Source: Saprospiraceae bacterium (GTDB lineage: Bacteria > Bacteroidota > Bacteroidia > Chitinophagales > Saprospiraceae). From it: a DNA stretch of 64,000 bases. Below are positions 6,864-15,317 of this stretch, piece by piece. The stretch is from the NCBI GenBank assembly GCA_025055285.1, contig JANWXM010000009.1:1-64000 (forward strand), written 5' to 3'. The translations under genes and the position numbers were made by a program. Under the pieces are notes generated by a model. That model saw only the letters and a list, made by a program, of their open reading frames with translations. It was not told where the DNA came from and searched no databases. Within the stretch, counting starts at the first letter, position 1. Each line of letters starts with the position of its first letter.

Positions 6864-8072
6864 TCAAAGGGTTGCACAGGAGAGGCGTTTCTGACGCCTG
6901 TGTAACAACCAAACTGCAATCATTCCTATTATACTGATTATGAACAAGATTGAAGAGATTATTTCGGCCTGGCTAAGGCTCATTCCCCAAAGGTTGTGGT
7001 GCACATTGACGCGAATTTTTTCAATCCAGAAACGTTCTTGAGCGGCTAAAGCTAAGTAAAGGAAGAACAGCATCCCGGGTATGCGCAGGTGTTTGCGTAA
7101 AGACCAGAGGATGAGAAAGACCACGGTCATTATAAGTGTCTCGTATAGCGGCGTAGGAAATACTGGCATAGAGAGTTCCATGCAGTAGCGCCACGAACAA
7201 TCTTCTATGCGTATGCTCGAGACAGGGTCGGTGTAAGGCGTATTGAGCACGTGGTGCGGATAGGTACTAGCCCACCAACTATCGGGCAACCAATTAAGCC
7301 ACTTTGGTTTTGGTACTTGGTTGACAATACCCCAGTCGCCATCTCCGCTTAATTGACAGCCAATGCGGCCAACGGCATAGCCTGCTGCAAGGGCTGGAGC
7401 TGCAGCGTCGGCAGCATGCAAAAAGGGAATTTTTAAGCGCTGCAGGTAAATAACTACGGCTACGAAACCTAAAATCAGTCCGCCGTAAAAGGCCAGGCCG
7501 CCTCCAGAAAACAACGAATCCATGGGATCGTTGAGGAAAGCTTTCCAATTGTCGAACAGGTCGAACACTTTAGCTCCCACGATGCCGCCCACTGCTGCCC
7601 AGATAGTAATCTCACTAATGCGGTCATGTGGCCAAATTTCTTTTTCTACCTCAATAGGAACGCTCTTTCGCTTGCGCCAGCTTTCCCACCAACCCAATCC
7701 GCCTAAGAGGAGAGCGCCCACAGCAGCAGCAGGCCAATGCATTTTGCTTAGGGAAAAGAGAACCATTGCCGCATCGGATTGAAACTCTTCCATGTGCTGC
7801 GCAGCATAGGCTCCCTTACCGACTAAAATTAGGCCAAGCAGGGCATTACTCACCACCTCTAGTGCCGATGGCGGCTTGCCTTCGACTACCTTTACTTTCG
7901 TAGGTCTAAATACGCCTTCGCGTGCCTTGCGCTTGAGTTCCCAATAGTACAGCGCCGCACTCACCAAGAAGGAAATGGCCAGGAAAAAGCCAAACGTTTT
8001 GAAAATAGCTAGCCAATTGTCCGGCTCGGTGCCAAACAGGGCGTGAGCAATGTAAGACAGATCTGGATACAT
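6864..8072 (-). CDS. lgt: Prolipoprotein diacylglyceryl transferase
   Basis: Lgt transfers diacylglycerol from phosphatidylglycerol to the lipobox Cys of prelipoproteins, the first step of lipoprotein maturation at the inner membrane. The 402-residue product is a polytopic membrane protein with the conserved GGLAFYGGLILGF segment and the GRIGCQLSGDGDWG version of the Lgt signature, which carries the essential Arg. A C-terminal segment (PLYETLIMTVVFLILW) is also typical. It is about 100 residues longer than the E. coli enzyme because of an extended N-terminal part and an insertion after the signature (WLPDSWWASTYPHHVLNTPY), both common in Bacteroidota Lgt. This window encodes at least six probable lipoprotein substrates. 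Confidence 0.92.
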   Translation of the reverse strand: MYPDLSYIAHALFGTEPDNWLAIFKTFGFFLAISFLVSAALYYWELKRKAREGVFRPTKVKVVEGKPPSALEVVSNALLGLILVGKGAYAAQHMEEFQSDAAMVLFSLSKMHWPAAAVGALLLGGLGWWESWRKRKSVPIEVEKEIWPHDRISEITIWAAVGGIVGAKVFDLFDNWKAFLNDPMDSLFSGGGLAFYGGLILGFVAVVIYLQRLKIPFLHAADAAAPALAAGYAVGRIGCQLSGDGDWGIVNQVPKPKWLNWLPDSWWASTYPHHVLNTPYTDPVSSIRIEDCSWRYCMELSMPVFPTPLYETLIMTVVFLILWSLRKHLRIPGMLFFLYLALAAQERFWIEKIRVNVHHNLWGMSLSQAEIISSILFIISIIGMIAVWLLHRRQKRLSCATL

Positions 8073-8087
8073 ATTAACAAGGATAAT

Positions 8088-8954
8088 TTAGTCTTGCGAA
8101 AGGTACGCCAGCCGACAAAAGTCTGGTATGAAAAAAGTAAGCGCTAAAACTTGGCAAACAATTGCAAGCCCCAACAGCCCTGTAGTAAGGCGGGTAAAGA
8201 AATAATGTCCGTAAGCAAAAAACCGGTCCCAAGCGGGAAAAAGAATGAGCAACCAAAGGGCATAAATGGGTAAAAGTTGAACAGGCCTCAACGTGGGCAA
8301 ACCGCTGAATAACAGAATCAATACAACTAAAGAGAAAAAAAGTGCTCGCCGAGCATAAATGCTAATATCTGTTCTTTTAAAAAGCAGAAGAAGCGCAGGC
8401 AATGGCAAGCAGAAAAATGGATGCCCTATGGGTTGCCACAGGATAGCTACATTCGGCACCCCATCGGTTTTAATAAAAAAATAACGCAATGACCAACTTG
8501 CGGAACAAAATTGCTCCAAAGGGACTGCACCCGTCTGACTCCACGCCCAGCCTAATGCACCCAGCAAGAAAAATCCTACAGCAGCACTTGCTTGCCAGTG
8601 TACATGCTCCTGCAGTAGCAGCACCGCTAAGGGCAGGCATGTGAAGGCTAGTAAAGGCTCAAGATAGACAGCAAATACACTTGTCAACGTGAAACCCAAT
8701 GCCCAGGGCAAGTAAGCACTGTCTATCCCTCGAGTAAAGAAGGCTATTGCCCAAAGCATCAATCCTGTAGCACTTAAAAGTTGGGGCGTTTCGCACGCTG
8801 TAGCCCAGAAAGCTGGTGAAAGCCCGAGTGCAATAGCGACATAGATGTATCGACTGCGCGTATATACACCGGGTGAGAGGGCGCGCAAAGCTGCGTCTAC
8901 GCCCCACAATGTGAGCCCGCTAGCTAGAATAATAGTTCCGATCGATGTTGCCAT
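8088..8954 (-). CDS. Polytopic membrane protein, possibly GT-C-like
   Basis: This is a 288-residue protein with about eight hydrophobic segments and almost no soluble domain. The alternating helices and short loops (for example SAYLPWALGFTLTSVFAVYLE, read in parts) recall the transmembrane half of GT-C glycosyltransferases of the GT39/PMT type. The acidic first-loop motif that such enzymes need is not visible, and the protein is much shorter than the family norm. A stop codon lies just upstream of the ATG, so no longer N-terminus exists in this frame. Either it is an unrelated membrane protein or a truncated GT-C enzyme. It ends 15 bases before the lgt start codon, so the two are probably co-transcribed. 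Confidence 0.6.
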   Translation of the reverse strand: MATSIGTIILASGLTLWGVDAALRALSPGVYTRSRYIYVAIALGLSPAFWATACETPQLLSATGLMLWAIAFFTRGIDSAYLPWALGFTLTSVFAVYLEPLLAFTCLPLAVLLLQEHVHWQASAAVGFFLLGALGWAWSQTGAVPLEQFCSASWSLRYFFIKTDGVPNVAILWQPIGHPFFCLPLPALLLLFKRTDISIYARRALFFSLVVLILLFSGLPTLRPVQLLPIYALWLLILFPAWDRFFAYGHYFFTRLTTGLLGLAIVCQVLALTFFIPDFCRLAYLSQD

Positions 8955-9256
8955 ATGCTAAAATTCTGCGCAAATTCTGCGATTGCGTTATTTGCAGCAT
9001 GCTATTTATTCAAATAAAGTAACTGAGGCCAAACGCAGCCTATAGGAAAGATTTGTTAGCCTCCGCGCGCTCAAAAAAGAAACTTTTATGCAAAGCACCA
9101 CAGTTGTCTAACAGCCTAGCTTACTTATTCTCAACGCTCGTCTACTATTCAGTAAACCATTTTGCCTTTTCTTTTCTCTCTGAAGAAGGATCGGTGCCTA
9201 GTTTAGATGTTACTTTGTGGTCAGCATTGCTCAATGACTAAAAATCCGTCAGACTT
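8955..9256. other. Divergent intergenic region, no gene seen
   Basis: This separates the leftward membrane-protein/lgt unit from the rightward scpA. A 62-codon frame within it has no recognisable features. No copy of the dispersed hairpin repeat is seen here. Confidence 0.4.
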
Positions 9257-10012
9257 TTGGAGACTTTTACCATAAAACTGCCGGTTTTCGAAGGTCCCTT
9301 TGACCTGCTCTTGTTCTTCATCGAACGAGACGAGATTGATATTTACAACATCCCTATCGCTCGCATTACCCGAGAGTTCTTAGACTACCTGCATCAGATG
9401 CAGGCGCAAAATTTAGAGATAGCGTCGGAATTCATTGTGGTAGCAGCCACACTTATGCGCATAAAGGCCAAGATGCTGCTGCCGCGAAGAGCGCACAACG
9501 AAGAGGGTGTTGAGGTAGACCCACGCCAGGAATTGGTAGACCGCCTCATCGAATACAAGCGCTACAAGAGTGTACTCGATGAATTGCGCCACTTGGAGGA
9601 GTTGCGCTCGTTCATGGCTCCGCGGGGCTTTGCTAGCGTGGAGTTAAGCCAATTGGCTCAGCGAGCTCTAATAGACGCTGAATGGGAACGCCTATCGGCC
9701 TTTCGGTTGCTGCGCATTTTTACGCGGCTGATGGATCGCTTTGAAGAAAGTCAAATACGCCGACGCGTACACACGATTTACAATTATCAATACACCATTC
9801 AGGAGCAACGCGAGTATCTCCTTAGTCGTTTGCGGCTCAAAGAGCAAACCTCTTTTGAGGAAGTGTTTCTCTGTTTGGAAAATCGAATACACGCCGTTGT
9901 GACCTTTTTAGCGCTTTTAGAAATGCTCAATCAACAGGAGGTTATTCTGATCCAGGGAGAGGGCATAAACAACTTTTGGCTGCTCCTTTCGAATGCAGTG
10001 CAAACGGCGTAG
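9257..10012 (+). CDS. scpA: Segregation and condensation protein A
   Basis: ScpA is the kleisin subunit that bridges SMC heads together with ScpB in the bacterial condensin. The 251-residue product has the diagnostic N-terminus (FEGPFDLLLFFIERDEIDIY, then IPIARITREFLDYL) and the helix ending in MRIKAKMLLPRR. The C-terminal part (about residues 170-251) has the winged-helix region that contacts the second SMC head. Translation apparently starts at a TTG at 9257: the frame is closed by a TAA at 9239-9241, there is no in-frame ATG, and the ATG at 9234 is out of frame. Neither scpB nor smc is in the window. It converges with the next gene, with a 26-base gap. Confidence 0.92.
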   Translation: METFTIKLPVFEGPFDLLLFFIERDEIDIYNIPIARITREFLDYLHQMQAQNLEIASEFIVVAATLMRIKAKMLLPRRAHNEEGVEVDPRQELVDRLIEYKRYKSVLDELRHLEELRSFMAPRGFASVELSQLAQRALIDAEWERLSAFRLLRIFTRLMDRFEESQIRRRVHTIYNYQYTIQEQREYLLSRLRLKEQTSFEEVFLCLENRIHAVVTFLALLEMLNQQEVILIQGEGINNFWLLLSNAVQTA

Positions 10013-10038
10013 ATTTAAGGAGGGACCAGGCTAGCAAC

Positions 10039-11022
10039 CTAAACCAAAGTTTCTGTCCACCAACCGTGAGGATAGTTGGCGAGCTTTCTTGGAGTGAACA
10101 GGCGCAATTGCAAGAGTGTCCGCTGGCGAAGGTACGGCAATTTGGTCTCGGCGAGCGTCGGCTGGCCCTTTACGAGAACAGGCTGATAGAGGTTTTGGAA
10201 GCGACTGAAACGAAGGGTGCGGCGTCGGTGTGTGCATATGTCGAGTATGGTCGCCGTGGTTTTGCCGACGCTTGCAGTTATTTCTAAGACTTGAGTAAGC
10301 CAGATATCGCCTTGAGGAATGCTTCCTCGGTAAGCGCGTCGGATCTGCGTCAGAGGGCTTTGCTCTTCGTCGGAATCAGCCAATGCTACAGGAGCGGGCA
10401 AAAGCCCTTCGTTTGAGTCGGGAGAGGCTGCAGTGTCATTTAACCAATTCTCTAGTTCTGCTGGTTTAGCAGCCCCAACGTACAGCGCACGCCGACAACA
10501 TTCCGGCAGGCAGAGCGCAATTTCTTCGGGTGTGGGTGAATCTTCTTCGGTCAGGTCTCCGCTTTGCCAGCGCCTATATGCCGCACACGTAGCCCAATGC
10601 GTGGAGCGCCACAAAAGATCTTCCATCACTCTGCCTAGCAGCAAGACGTGGGCTTTTGGACCGTACACAACCGCCACTGGCTCGTCAGGCAACAACAAAG
10701 CACCCTCGGAAGCCGTCCACACATCGGCGCAAAGGCGCAAACGCTGCAAGTAGTTGAGAAAACTCTCAGTAAATAGCGCTCGACCTAACGAGTCAGTTTG
10801 GCTTCCTATGCGCCGAATAAAATCATAGGTGAAACGAAGGTGTTGTACTCGCTCTGCCAACAGACCTGCACCGCAACATAGAATGAAAGCACCGCGCGGC
10901 CGATAGATTAATTGATACCATACTGGACGATCGTAAGAGCCATCACACCAAGCCGACTGCACCGCCTTTAAAACATTAGTATCGATAAGATGAATAATTT
11001 CAATACAATTATCTTTTTTCAC
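10039..11022 (-). CDS. Degenerate nicotinate phosphoribosyltransferase-like protein
   Basis: This is a 327-residue protein with a GTG start at 11022. Residues 10-150 follow the N-terminal domain of nicotinate phosphoribosyltransferase (PncB) in order: DTNVLKAVQSAW, where the family has (T)DLYKLTM; GAFILCCGAGLLAERVQHLRF; FTESFLNYLQRLRLCADVW; and EGALLLPDEPVAVVYGP. The last 80 residues resemble the PncB C-terminus (VLVKGQPTLAE, then YLRQRTLLQLRLFTPRKLANYP). The central alpha/beta barrel with the phosphoribosyl-pyrophosphate-binding and catalytic residues is replaced by about 90 low-similarity residues including an acidic linker, and the whole is about 150 residues shorter than the family. NAD salvage activity is therefore unlikely. 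The uninterrupted frame argues against simple decay. The family assignment is by eye. Confidence 0.6.
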   Translation of the reverse strand: MKKDNCIEIIHLIDTNVLKAVQSAWCDGSYDRPVWYQLIYRPRGAFILCCGAGLLAERVQHLRFTYDFIRRIGSQTDSLGRALFTESFLNYLQRLRLCADVWTASEGALLLPDEPVAVVYGPKAHVLLLGRVMEDLLWRSTHWATCAAYRRWQSGDLTEEDSPTPEEIALCLPECCRRALYVGAAKPAELENWLNDTAASPDSNEGLLPAPVALADSDEEQSPLTQIRRAYRGSIPQGDIWLTQVLEITASVGKTTATILDICTHRRRTLRFSRFQNLYQPVLVKGQPTLAETKLPYLRQRTLLQLRLFTPRKLANYPHGWWTETLV

Positions 11023-11044
11023 GGGATAATTAAAAAGTAATTAA

Positions 11045-12232
11045 TTAATAATCTCCATAAATATCATCGAAAATTTGCCTACCAAAAATAACATATCCAA
11101 TCGAAATGAAGAATTGATTCCCCTGCATGGCAGGATTGCCCTCGTCTAAGTGCAGCCAACGATGTCCAACGCGCAGGCGTAGGCCGTGGTAAGAGAATTG
11201 TTCCATGCTTTTTACCCGATTAAAACTAATATCCGCTTGAAGGGCTGCCCCAAAGTGCCAGCCGTTGAAGCGAAACACATCTTGGTAATACTCTGGAAAC
11301 TCTCCTTCCTCATCCGCCGGCGGACTAATGCCGCTAAGCCCAACTTCTACAAGTGAAGCTAGCTGCATCTTTTTGCGGCGATAAAGCAAATAGCCACCTT
11401 CCATGCCGCCGACCAAAACCGTTGCCGGATCGCCCTTTAGCCAATTGTACCCTTTGTGAACAATCTCTCGGCGCAGACGCATTGTGCCTCCCCCTATGCG
11501 CAAAGCCCCTATCCAGCGCCTCTTCGAGAAAAAAAGCCCAAACTCTGCGCCTACTGCTTCGCCAAGCGAACGACCGAGAGCCTTTGACCAACTGTAAGCG
11601 CCTAACTGAAAGTCAACGCCTAACCCCCAGTCTGCGGCAGGGGGCGAATAGTACATGCGTTTGAGGATAAACGCTCGAAACCGCGAGTTTGGATACTTTT
11701 TCAAAAAGTTGTCCAAAGCCTCGTCGAAGGCTGCCTGCTCCGCATCCGTGAGGTTGAGCCGGAGAAGGTAAGAGACAAGCAAAGCCCCAAAAGCACGCTC
11801 TTCTGCGCTAAGCCAAGCGCGTTTAAGTTGGTCGAACAAAACATATCGCTCCTCAAAGAGGCGCTGGTCAATGGCCTCGAAAAGGCTGTCTTTCGGCGGT
11901 CGAGTTTTATAGGCCTCGGCGGCTTCTATTTCAGAATAACGCGAAACCTCCGCGAAAACAGGTGCGTAATGCTCTAGCCATAGATATAGCAGCCATCGCT
12001 CGTCCCAGTAAAGGCCAAATACGGTAGAGGTTTCTAGCTTCTGAAGGGAGTCCATCCAAAACTGCGTCTCTACTCGGTCGTCTTCTAAAAAGGCGCGTTG
12101 AATGCGCTGTCGGCATTCGGCAATTCGACTTTCGATTCCTGACCATTTGGCTGAGGCCGAATCGGATGAAATTTGAGAAAAAACAGAAGTGCATCCCGCG
12201 ATTACGACAAGAGCAGCAGTAAAGTGGCGCAT
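11045..12232 (-). CDS. Outer-membrane beta-barrel protein of unknown function
   Basis: The product has about 395 residues. The start at 12232 gives a clean signal peptide (MRHFTAALVVIAGCTSVFSQ) and lies about 39 bases from a promoter-like TATTTTTG; an in-frame ATG at 12256 is the alternative. Residues about 30-200 are helical and charged, perhaps a periplasmic TPR-like domain. From about residue 205 (WGLGVDFQLGAYSWSK) onward there are alternating amphipathic strands rich in Gly and aromatics, ending in FFISIGYVIFGRQIFDD, typical of an outer-membrane barrel or PorT-like fold. No specific family is recognised. The gene stands alone, 22 bases from the NAPRTase-like gene downstream, so co-transcription is possible. 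Confidence 0.65.
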   Translation of the reverse strand: MRHFTAALVVIAGCTSVFSQISSDSASAKWSGIESRIAECRQRIQRAFLEDDRVETQFWMDSLQKLETSTVFGLYWDERWLLYLWLEHYAPVFAEVSRYSEIEAAEAYKTRPPKDSLFEAIDQRLFEERYVLFDQLKRAWLSAEERAFGALLVSYLLRLNLTDAEQAAFDEALDNFLKKYPNSRFRAFILKRMYYSPPAADWGLGVDFQLGAYSWSKALGRSLGEAVGAEFGLFFSKRRWIGALRIGGGTMRLRREIVHKGYNWLKGDPATVLVGGMEGGYLLYRRKKMQLASLVEVGLSGISPPADEEGEFPEYYQDVFRFNGWHFGAALQADISFNRVKSMEQFSYHGLRLRVGHRWLHLDEGNPAMQGNQFFISIGYVIFGRQIFDDIYGDY

Positions 12233-12270
12233 GAAAGGACTAACAAGAGCAACCATTGCTTAGGTTTTGG

Positions 12271-12278
12271 CAAAAATA
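12271..12278 (-). promoter_or_regulatory. Bacteroidota-type -7 element TATTTTTG
   Basis: Read on the minus strand this matches TAnnTTTG, the -7 box used by the Bacteroidota primary sigma factor. A weak TTTA lies about 17 bases upstream of it. It is placed correctly for the beta-barrel gene if translation begins at 12232. Confidence 0.4.
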
Positions 12279-12343
12279 TTCTAGATCAGCGAGTCTAAAG
12301 CGGCGTTTACGCTGCCGTCCTTAAATCTTGCGCGGAGGCGCCC

Positions 12344-13099
12344 TTAACGGGGACGTATAGCAAAGAGCACGGGTTTGGAAGGGCTAACATCTAAATCGAA
12401 CGAGGCTGTTTGTAAATTTAGCCAGTAAAAGCCATCTGGCACTTCATCGGGTACGTAAATGAGTTCAGTAATGGTGCAGTCGCTGCGTATAGCTTCAGGG
12501 TATCGCCAGAAGGCCTTATGAGCGGCGAGAGCTCCGCCGTCCTCTTCGCGGTCTATGGAAGGAAGGTCAATGAGGAGGTGCCGAATCCCATATTCAGCTA
12601 AAAGAGAGGCAGCCTCTGCCTGTAAGTAGGGAGGATTGGTTCTAGTGTATTGGCGTTGGCGTTTTTCCGAGGTATTGGGTAAAGTACGCACGACAAGCGC
12701 ATCTACTTCGAAAGGCTTGAGCACTGTCTCTATTTGCTCGCAAAGAAGGAGTTGGTCGCCGTTGGCGCATGCTTGAGGGGAGAGGCTAACTAGTTTGGCC
12801 CAAAAGTGAAATTCTTTCAGGCAATCGTGCAATACATAGCGCTCTTGGGCGATATGCCCTACGCACTCGGTATGGGTGCCATTACCATGAGGATTGAAAA
12901 AGACATTGTAGAAATTCACTGGACTTCCTTCTGCCGTGCTACCCACAAAGGAGCCCACCCGCACAGGGCTAAATACCGGTAAAGGGGCACCAAACGCGTT
13001 TGGGTTCTCAGCTCCTGAGCGTAGCGGAAGCGACAAGTCGATGCCCGAAGAGAGATCAATGTCGTAGATGCAGCCATCGCGTTGCAAAAAAATGGTCAT
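12344..13099 (-). CDS. Cyclase-family hydrolase (kynurenine formamidase-like)
   Basis: This 251-residue protein belongs to the metal-dependent cyclase/KynB family (PF04199), whose members hydrolyse formylkynurenine or related amides. The metal-binding signature appears as NPHGNGTHTECVGHI (about residues 69-83), where the family has HxGTHxDxPxH. Both the first His and the later acidic residue look shifted, so the metal site may be altered. The C-terminal part contains LLIDLPSIDREEDGGALAAH, matching the family's second conserved region with Asp and His. There are no tryptophan-catabolism genes nearby, so the substrate is unknown. Confidence 0.8.
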   Translation of the reverse strand: MTIFLQRDGCIYDIDLSSGIDLSLPLRSGAENPNAFGAPLPVFSPVRVGSFVGSTAEGSPVNFYNVFFNPHGNGTHTECVGHIAQERYVLHDCLKEFHFWAKLVSLSPQACANGDQLLLCEQIETVLKPFEVDALVVRTLPNTSEKRQRQYTRTNPPYLQAEAASLLAEYGIRHLLIDLPSIDREEDGGALAAHKAFWRYPEAIRSDCTITELIYVPDEVPDGFYWLNLQTASFDLDVSPSKPVLFAIRPR

Positions 13100-13822
13100 A
13101 AGCAGGCTCTTGGAAAAATTTAATTACTTCAACCAAGGTAACATCTCCTCTGACGCGCCATTAGTTACTAGCATTCGCAAAAAAGCTCTGGGAAAAGCAG
13201 AGGTTCGATGTTGCGCCGAATGGCGTGCCAATATATATGAGCCTCTCCAGGTGTTTTTAAACTATTCAATAGCCTTGTCTTTTTACGGGTAAAAGTTATA
13301 AAAATAGCCTTCAGTTAAATGAGTTGCGCAGACCCTCTAAAGAAATATACTCGCTTTGCAAAGCACCGAGCTGGTAGCAACATCTTGCACCAGCACTTTC
13401 TCAGTTTCGCAGAGAGCAACCTCGCAATGATCGAAGCGCGAAGCGACCAGATTTTTGGGTTTGAGCCGCAAAAAAGGTTCAAATTTTACGGAGGGCTAGT
13501 TGAATTCTACTTACTGCGGGCCTCCTCTTTCATCGTGTAGAGTGTTGATATCGCCTCTCAAGCTCGTGTTCTGCACTGATGGAGTTGACCAAACTAGCTA
13601 CATATTTTCATGTTTTTGTGCGAAAGGAATGCAGCTAGCCGAGCTTAAGATTTTCCCTCCAAGTTGCTGCGGTTATTTAAAAGAGCCCACTTGCAATTTG
13701 AGGATGCAACGTGGATAGGTGTGGATCCAGCGCATTCACGGCGCAAGTTGAGTTAACATTGAAACTAGAAAAGATATTCTCGTTGAGGCAAACGTTAAAC
13801 ACGTGGCGCAATATGCCGTCTC
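13100..13822. other. Long divergent intergenic region
   Basis: This lies between the leftward cyclase gene and the rightward DUF1800 gene. No gene is supported; the short frames have no recognisable content. It holds a possible degenerate copy of the dispersed hairpin repeat at 13588-13634. Confidence 0.4.
13588..13634 (+). repeat. Possible degenerate copy of the dispersed hairpin repeat (copy D)
   Basis: GACCAAACTAG, then ATTTTCATGTTTTTGTGCGAAA, aligns with the copy at 44152-44195 (GACCAACTAGACC, then ATTTTCACGTTTCAGTGTGAAA). Orientation and motif order are the same. Only about four stem pairs remain, and the 3' half is not convincingly conserved. Confidence 0.4.
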
Positions 13823-15286
13823 ATGCAGTATAGAAAAAGTTTAACCGCCATGCTTGACCCCGTCGCTCAGCGCCGTTTACAACACTTGTTTTGGCGTGCG
13901 GGCTTTGGCCCAGCTTCTTCAGATTGGCTTGCCTGGCTACGGCGGCCGCCAGAGGTATGGTGGCCCATGATGAAGCGATTATCGGCACAGGATCCCGGCG
14001 AGTTATTCATAACCAGCGATGTTGTGCGAGGGCTGATCATAGGCGCAGGCGAATTTGCACGTATTGAAGAACTCCGTCCGGAAGAGCGGCAAGAGCGCCG
14101 CGCCCAGCAGCACAAAATGCTTCAGAGTCTCAATTTATTGTGGCTGGAGGAGATGACACTTACGCCTGCTCAGTTGCGCGAGAAGACCGCCCTTTTTTGG
14201 CATGGCCATTTTGCGAGTCGAAATCTAAATATTGTTTTTCAGCAAGATCTTCTGCACATAATTCGCAAGCACGCGTTGGGCAATTTTGGCGAGTTGCTCC
14301 GAGCTGTCTCCAAAAGTGCAGCAATGCTGGCTTTTTTAAACAATCAGCAGAATCGGAAGGCAAAACCCAACGAAAATTTTGCCCGCGAGGTGATGGAATT
14401 GTTCACCCTCGGGCGTGGCCATTACACAGAAAGGGATGTTAAAGAGGCTGCGCGTGCTTTCACGGGTTGGGGCTTTAATGCAAAAGGCGAATTTGTCTTT
14501 CGCAGCCATCAACACGACCGAGGTGTAAAAACCGTCTTAGGTCATACGGGTCGCTTTGACGGCGACGATGTGCTCGATATTTTGTTGGAACAGCGCCAGA
14601 CGGCTCGTTTCATCGCTCGCAAAATGTACCGATTTTTTGTCAACGATGAGCATGTCCCAGAGGAGCGCGTACAACAGCTGGGCGACCGTTTTTACGATAG
14701 CGGCTACGACATTAGCAGTTTGCTCGATGACATATTTACTGCCGACTGGTTTTTCGATCCAGAAAACATGGGAAATCAGATAAAGTCGCCTGTAGTCTTT
14801 TGGGTGGGTATGAGGCGTGCCTTACCTATGGAACTGGACGACCCAGAGGCGCAGCTGCTTTTACAACGCGCATTGGGCCAAGTGCTCTTTCACCCGCCGA
14901 ATGTAGCAGGATGGCCAGGCGGACGCGCCTGGATCGACGCTACCACCCTCATGCTACGCCTGCGTTTGCCTCATCTGCTGGCTGCTGGTGACGCCGTAGA
15001 TATTAGCCTAGCAGAGGACGACGACATTGCCATGGGACAGGGTCGGGCTAGCCGCCTTCGCCAGCGCCTAACAGCTGAATTACTCTGGACACCGCTCTTT
15101 GAGATCTTTGACCAAACACCCACAGAGGATTTATTGCCCGCCCTAGCGCACTATCTGTGGCAAACTCCCGCAACAGAAGAGCGCTTGTCCATCGTACGAA
15201 AATACATTCGAACTACCTCTCGAGAACAGCTGCTCCAAACAGCCGTTCTCCAACTCATGGCCACTCCCGAATATCAACTGTGTTAG
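13823..15286 (+). CDS. DUF1800 family protein
   Basis: This 487-residue protein has hallmark DUF1800 segments in order: LFWRAGFGP near residue 20, ALFWHGHFASRN around 125, FAREVMELFTLGRGHYTE around 190, a helix ending in AFTGWGF, and the C-terminal HPPNVAGWPGGRAWID. The family's biochemical role is not established. In Bacteroidota, Planctomycetota and Proteobacteria it is nearly always encoded next to a DUF1501 protein, as here (31-base gap). No classical signal peptide is visible. It may be exported with its Tat-bearing partner, which is inference. Confidence 0.9.
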   Translation: MQYRKSLTAMLDPVAQRRLQHLFWRAGFGPASSDWLAWLRRPPEVWWPMMKRLSAQDPGELFITSDVVRGLIIGAGEFARIEELRPEERQERRAQQHKMLQSLNLLWLEEMTLTPAQLREKTALFWHGHFASRNLNIVFQQDLLHIIRKHALGNFGELLRAVSKSAAMLAFLNNQQNRKAKPNENFAREVMELFTLGRGHYTERDVKEAARAFTGWGFNAKGEFVFRSHQHDRGVKTVLGHTGRFDGDDVLDILLEQRQTARFIARKMYRFFVNDEHVPEERVQQLGDRFYDSGYDISSLLDDIFTADWFFDPENMGNQIKSPVVFWVGMRRALPMELDDPEAQLLLQRALGQVLFHPPNVAGWPGGRAWIDATTLMLRLRLPHLLAAGDAVDISLAEDDDIAMGQGRASRLRQRLTAELLWTPLFEIFDQTPTEDLLPALAHYLWQTPATEERLSIVRKYIRTTSREQLLQTAVLQLMATPEYQLC

Positions 15287-15317
15287 TGCACTTCTCCTTA
15301 CTTTCATCGAATTCGCC

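Noticed and set aside
13319-13718. Two frames of about 72 codons upstream of the DUF1800 gene
   Set aside because: No recognisable sequence; they overlap each other and the possible repeat copy D.
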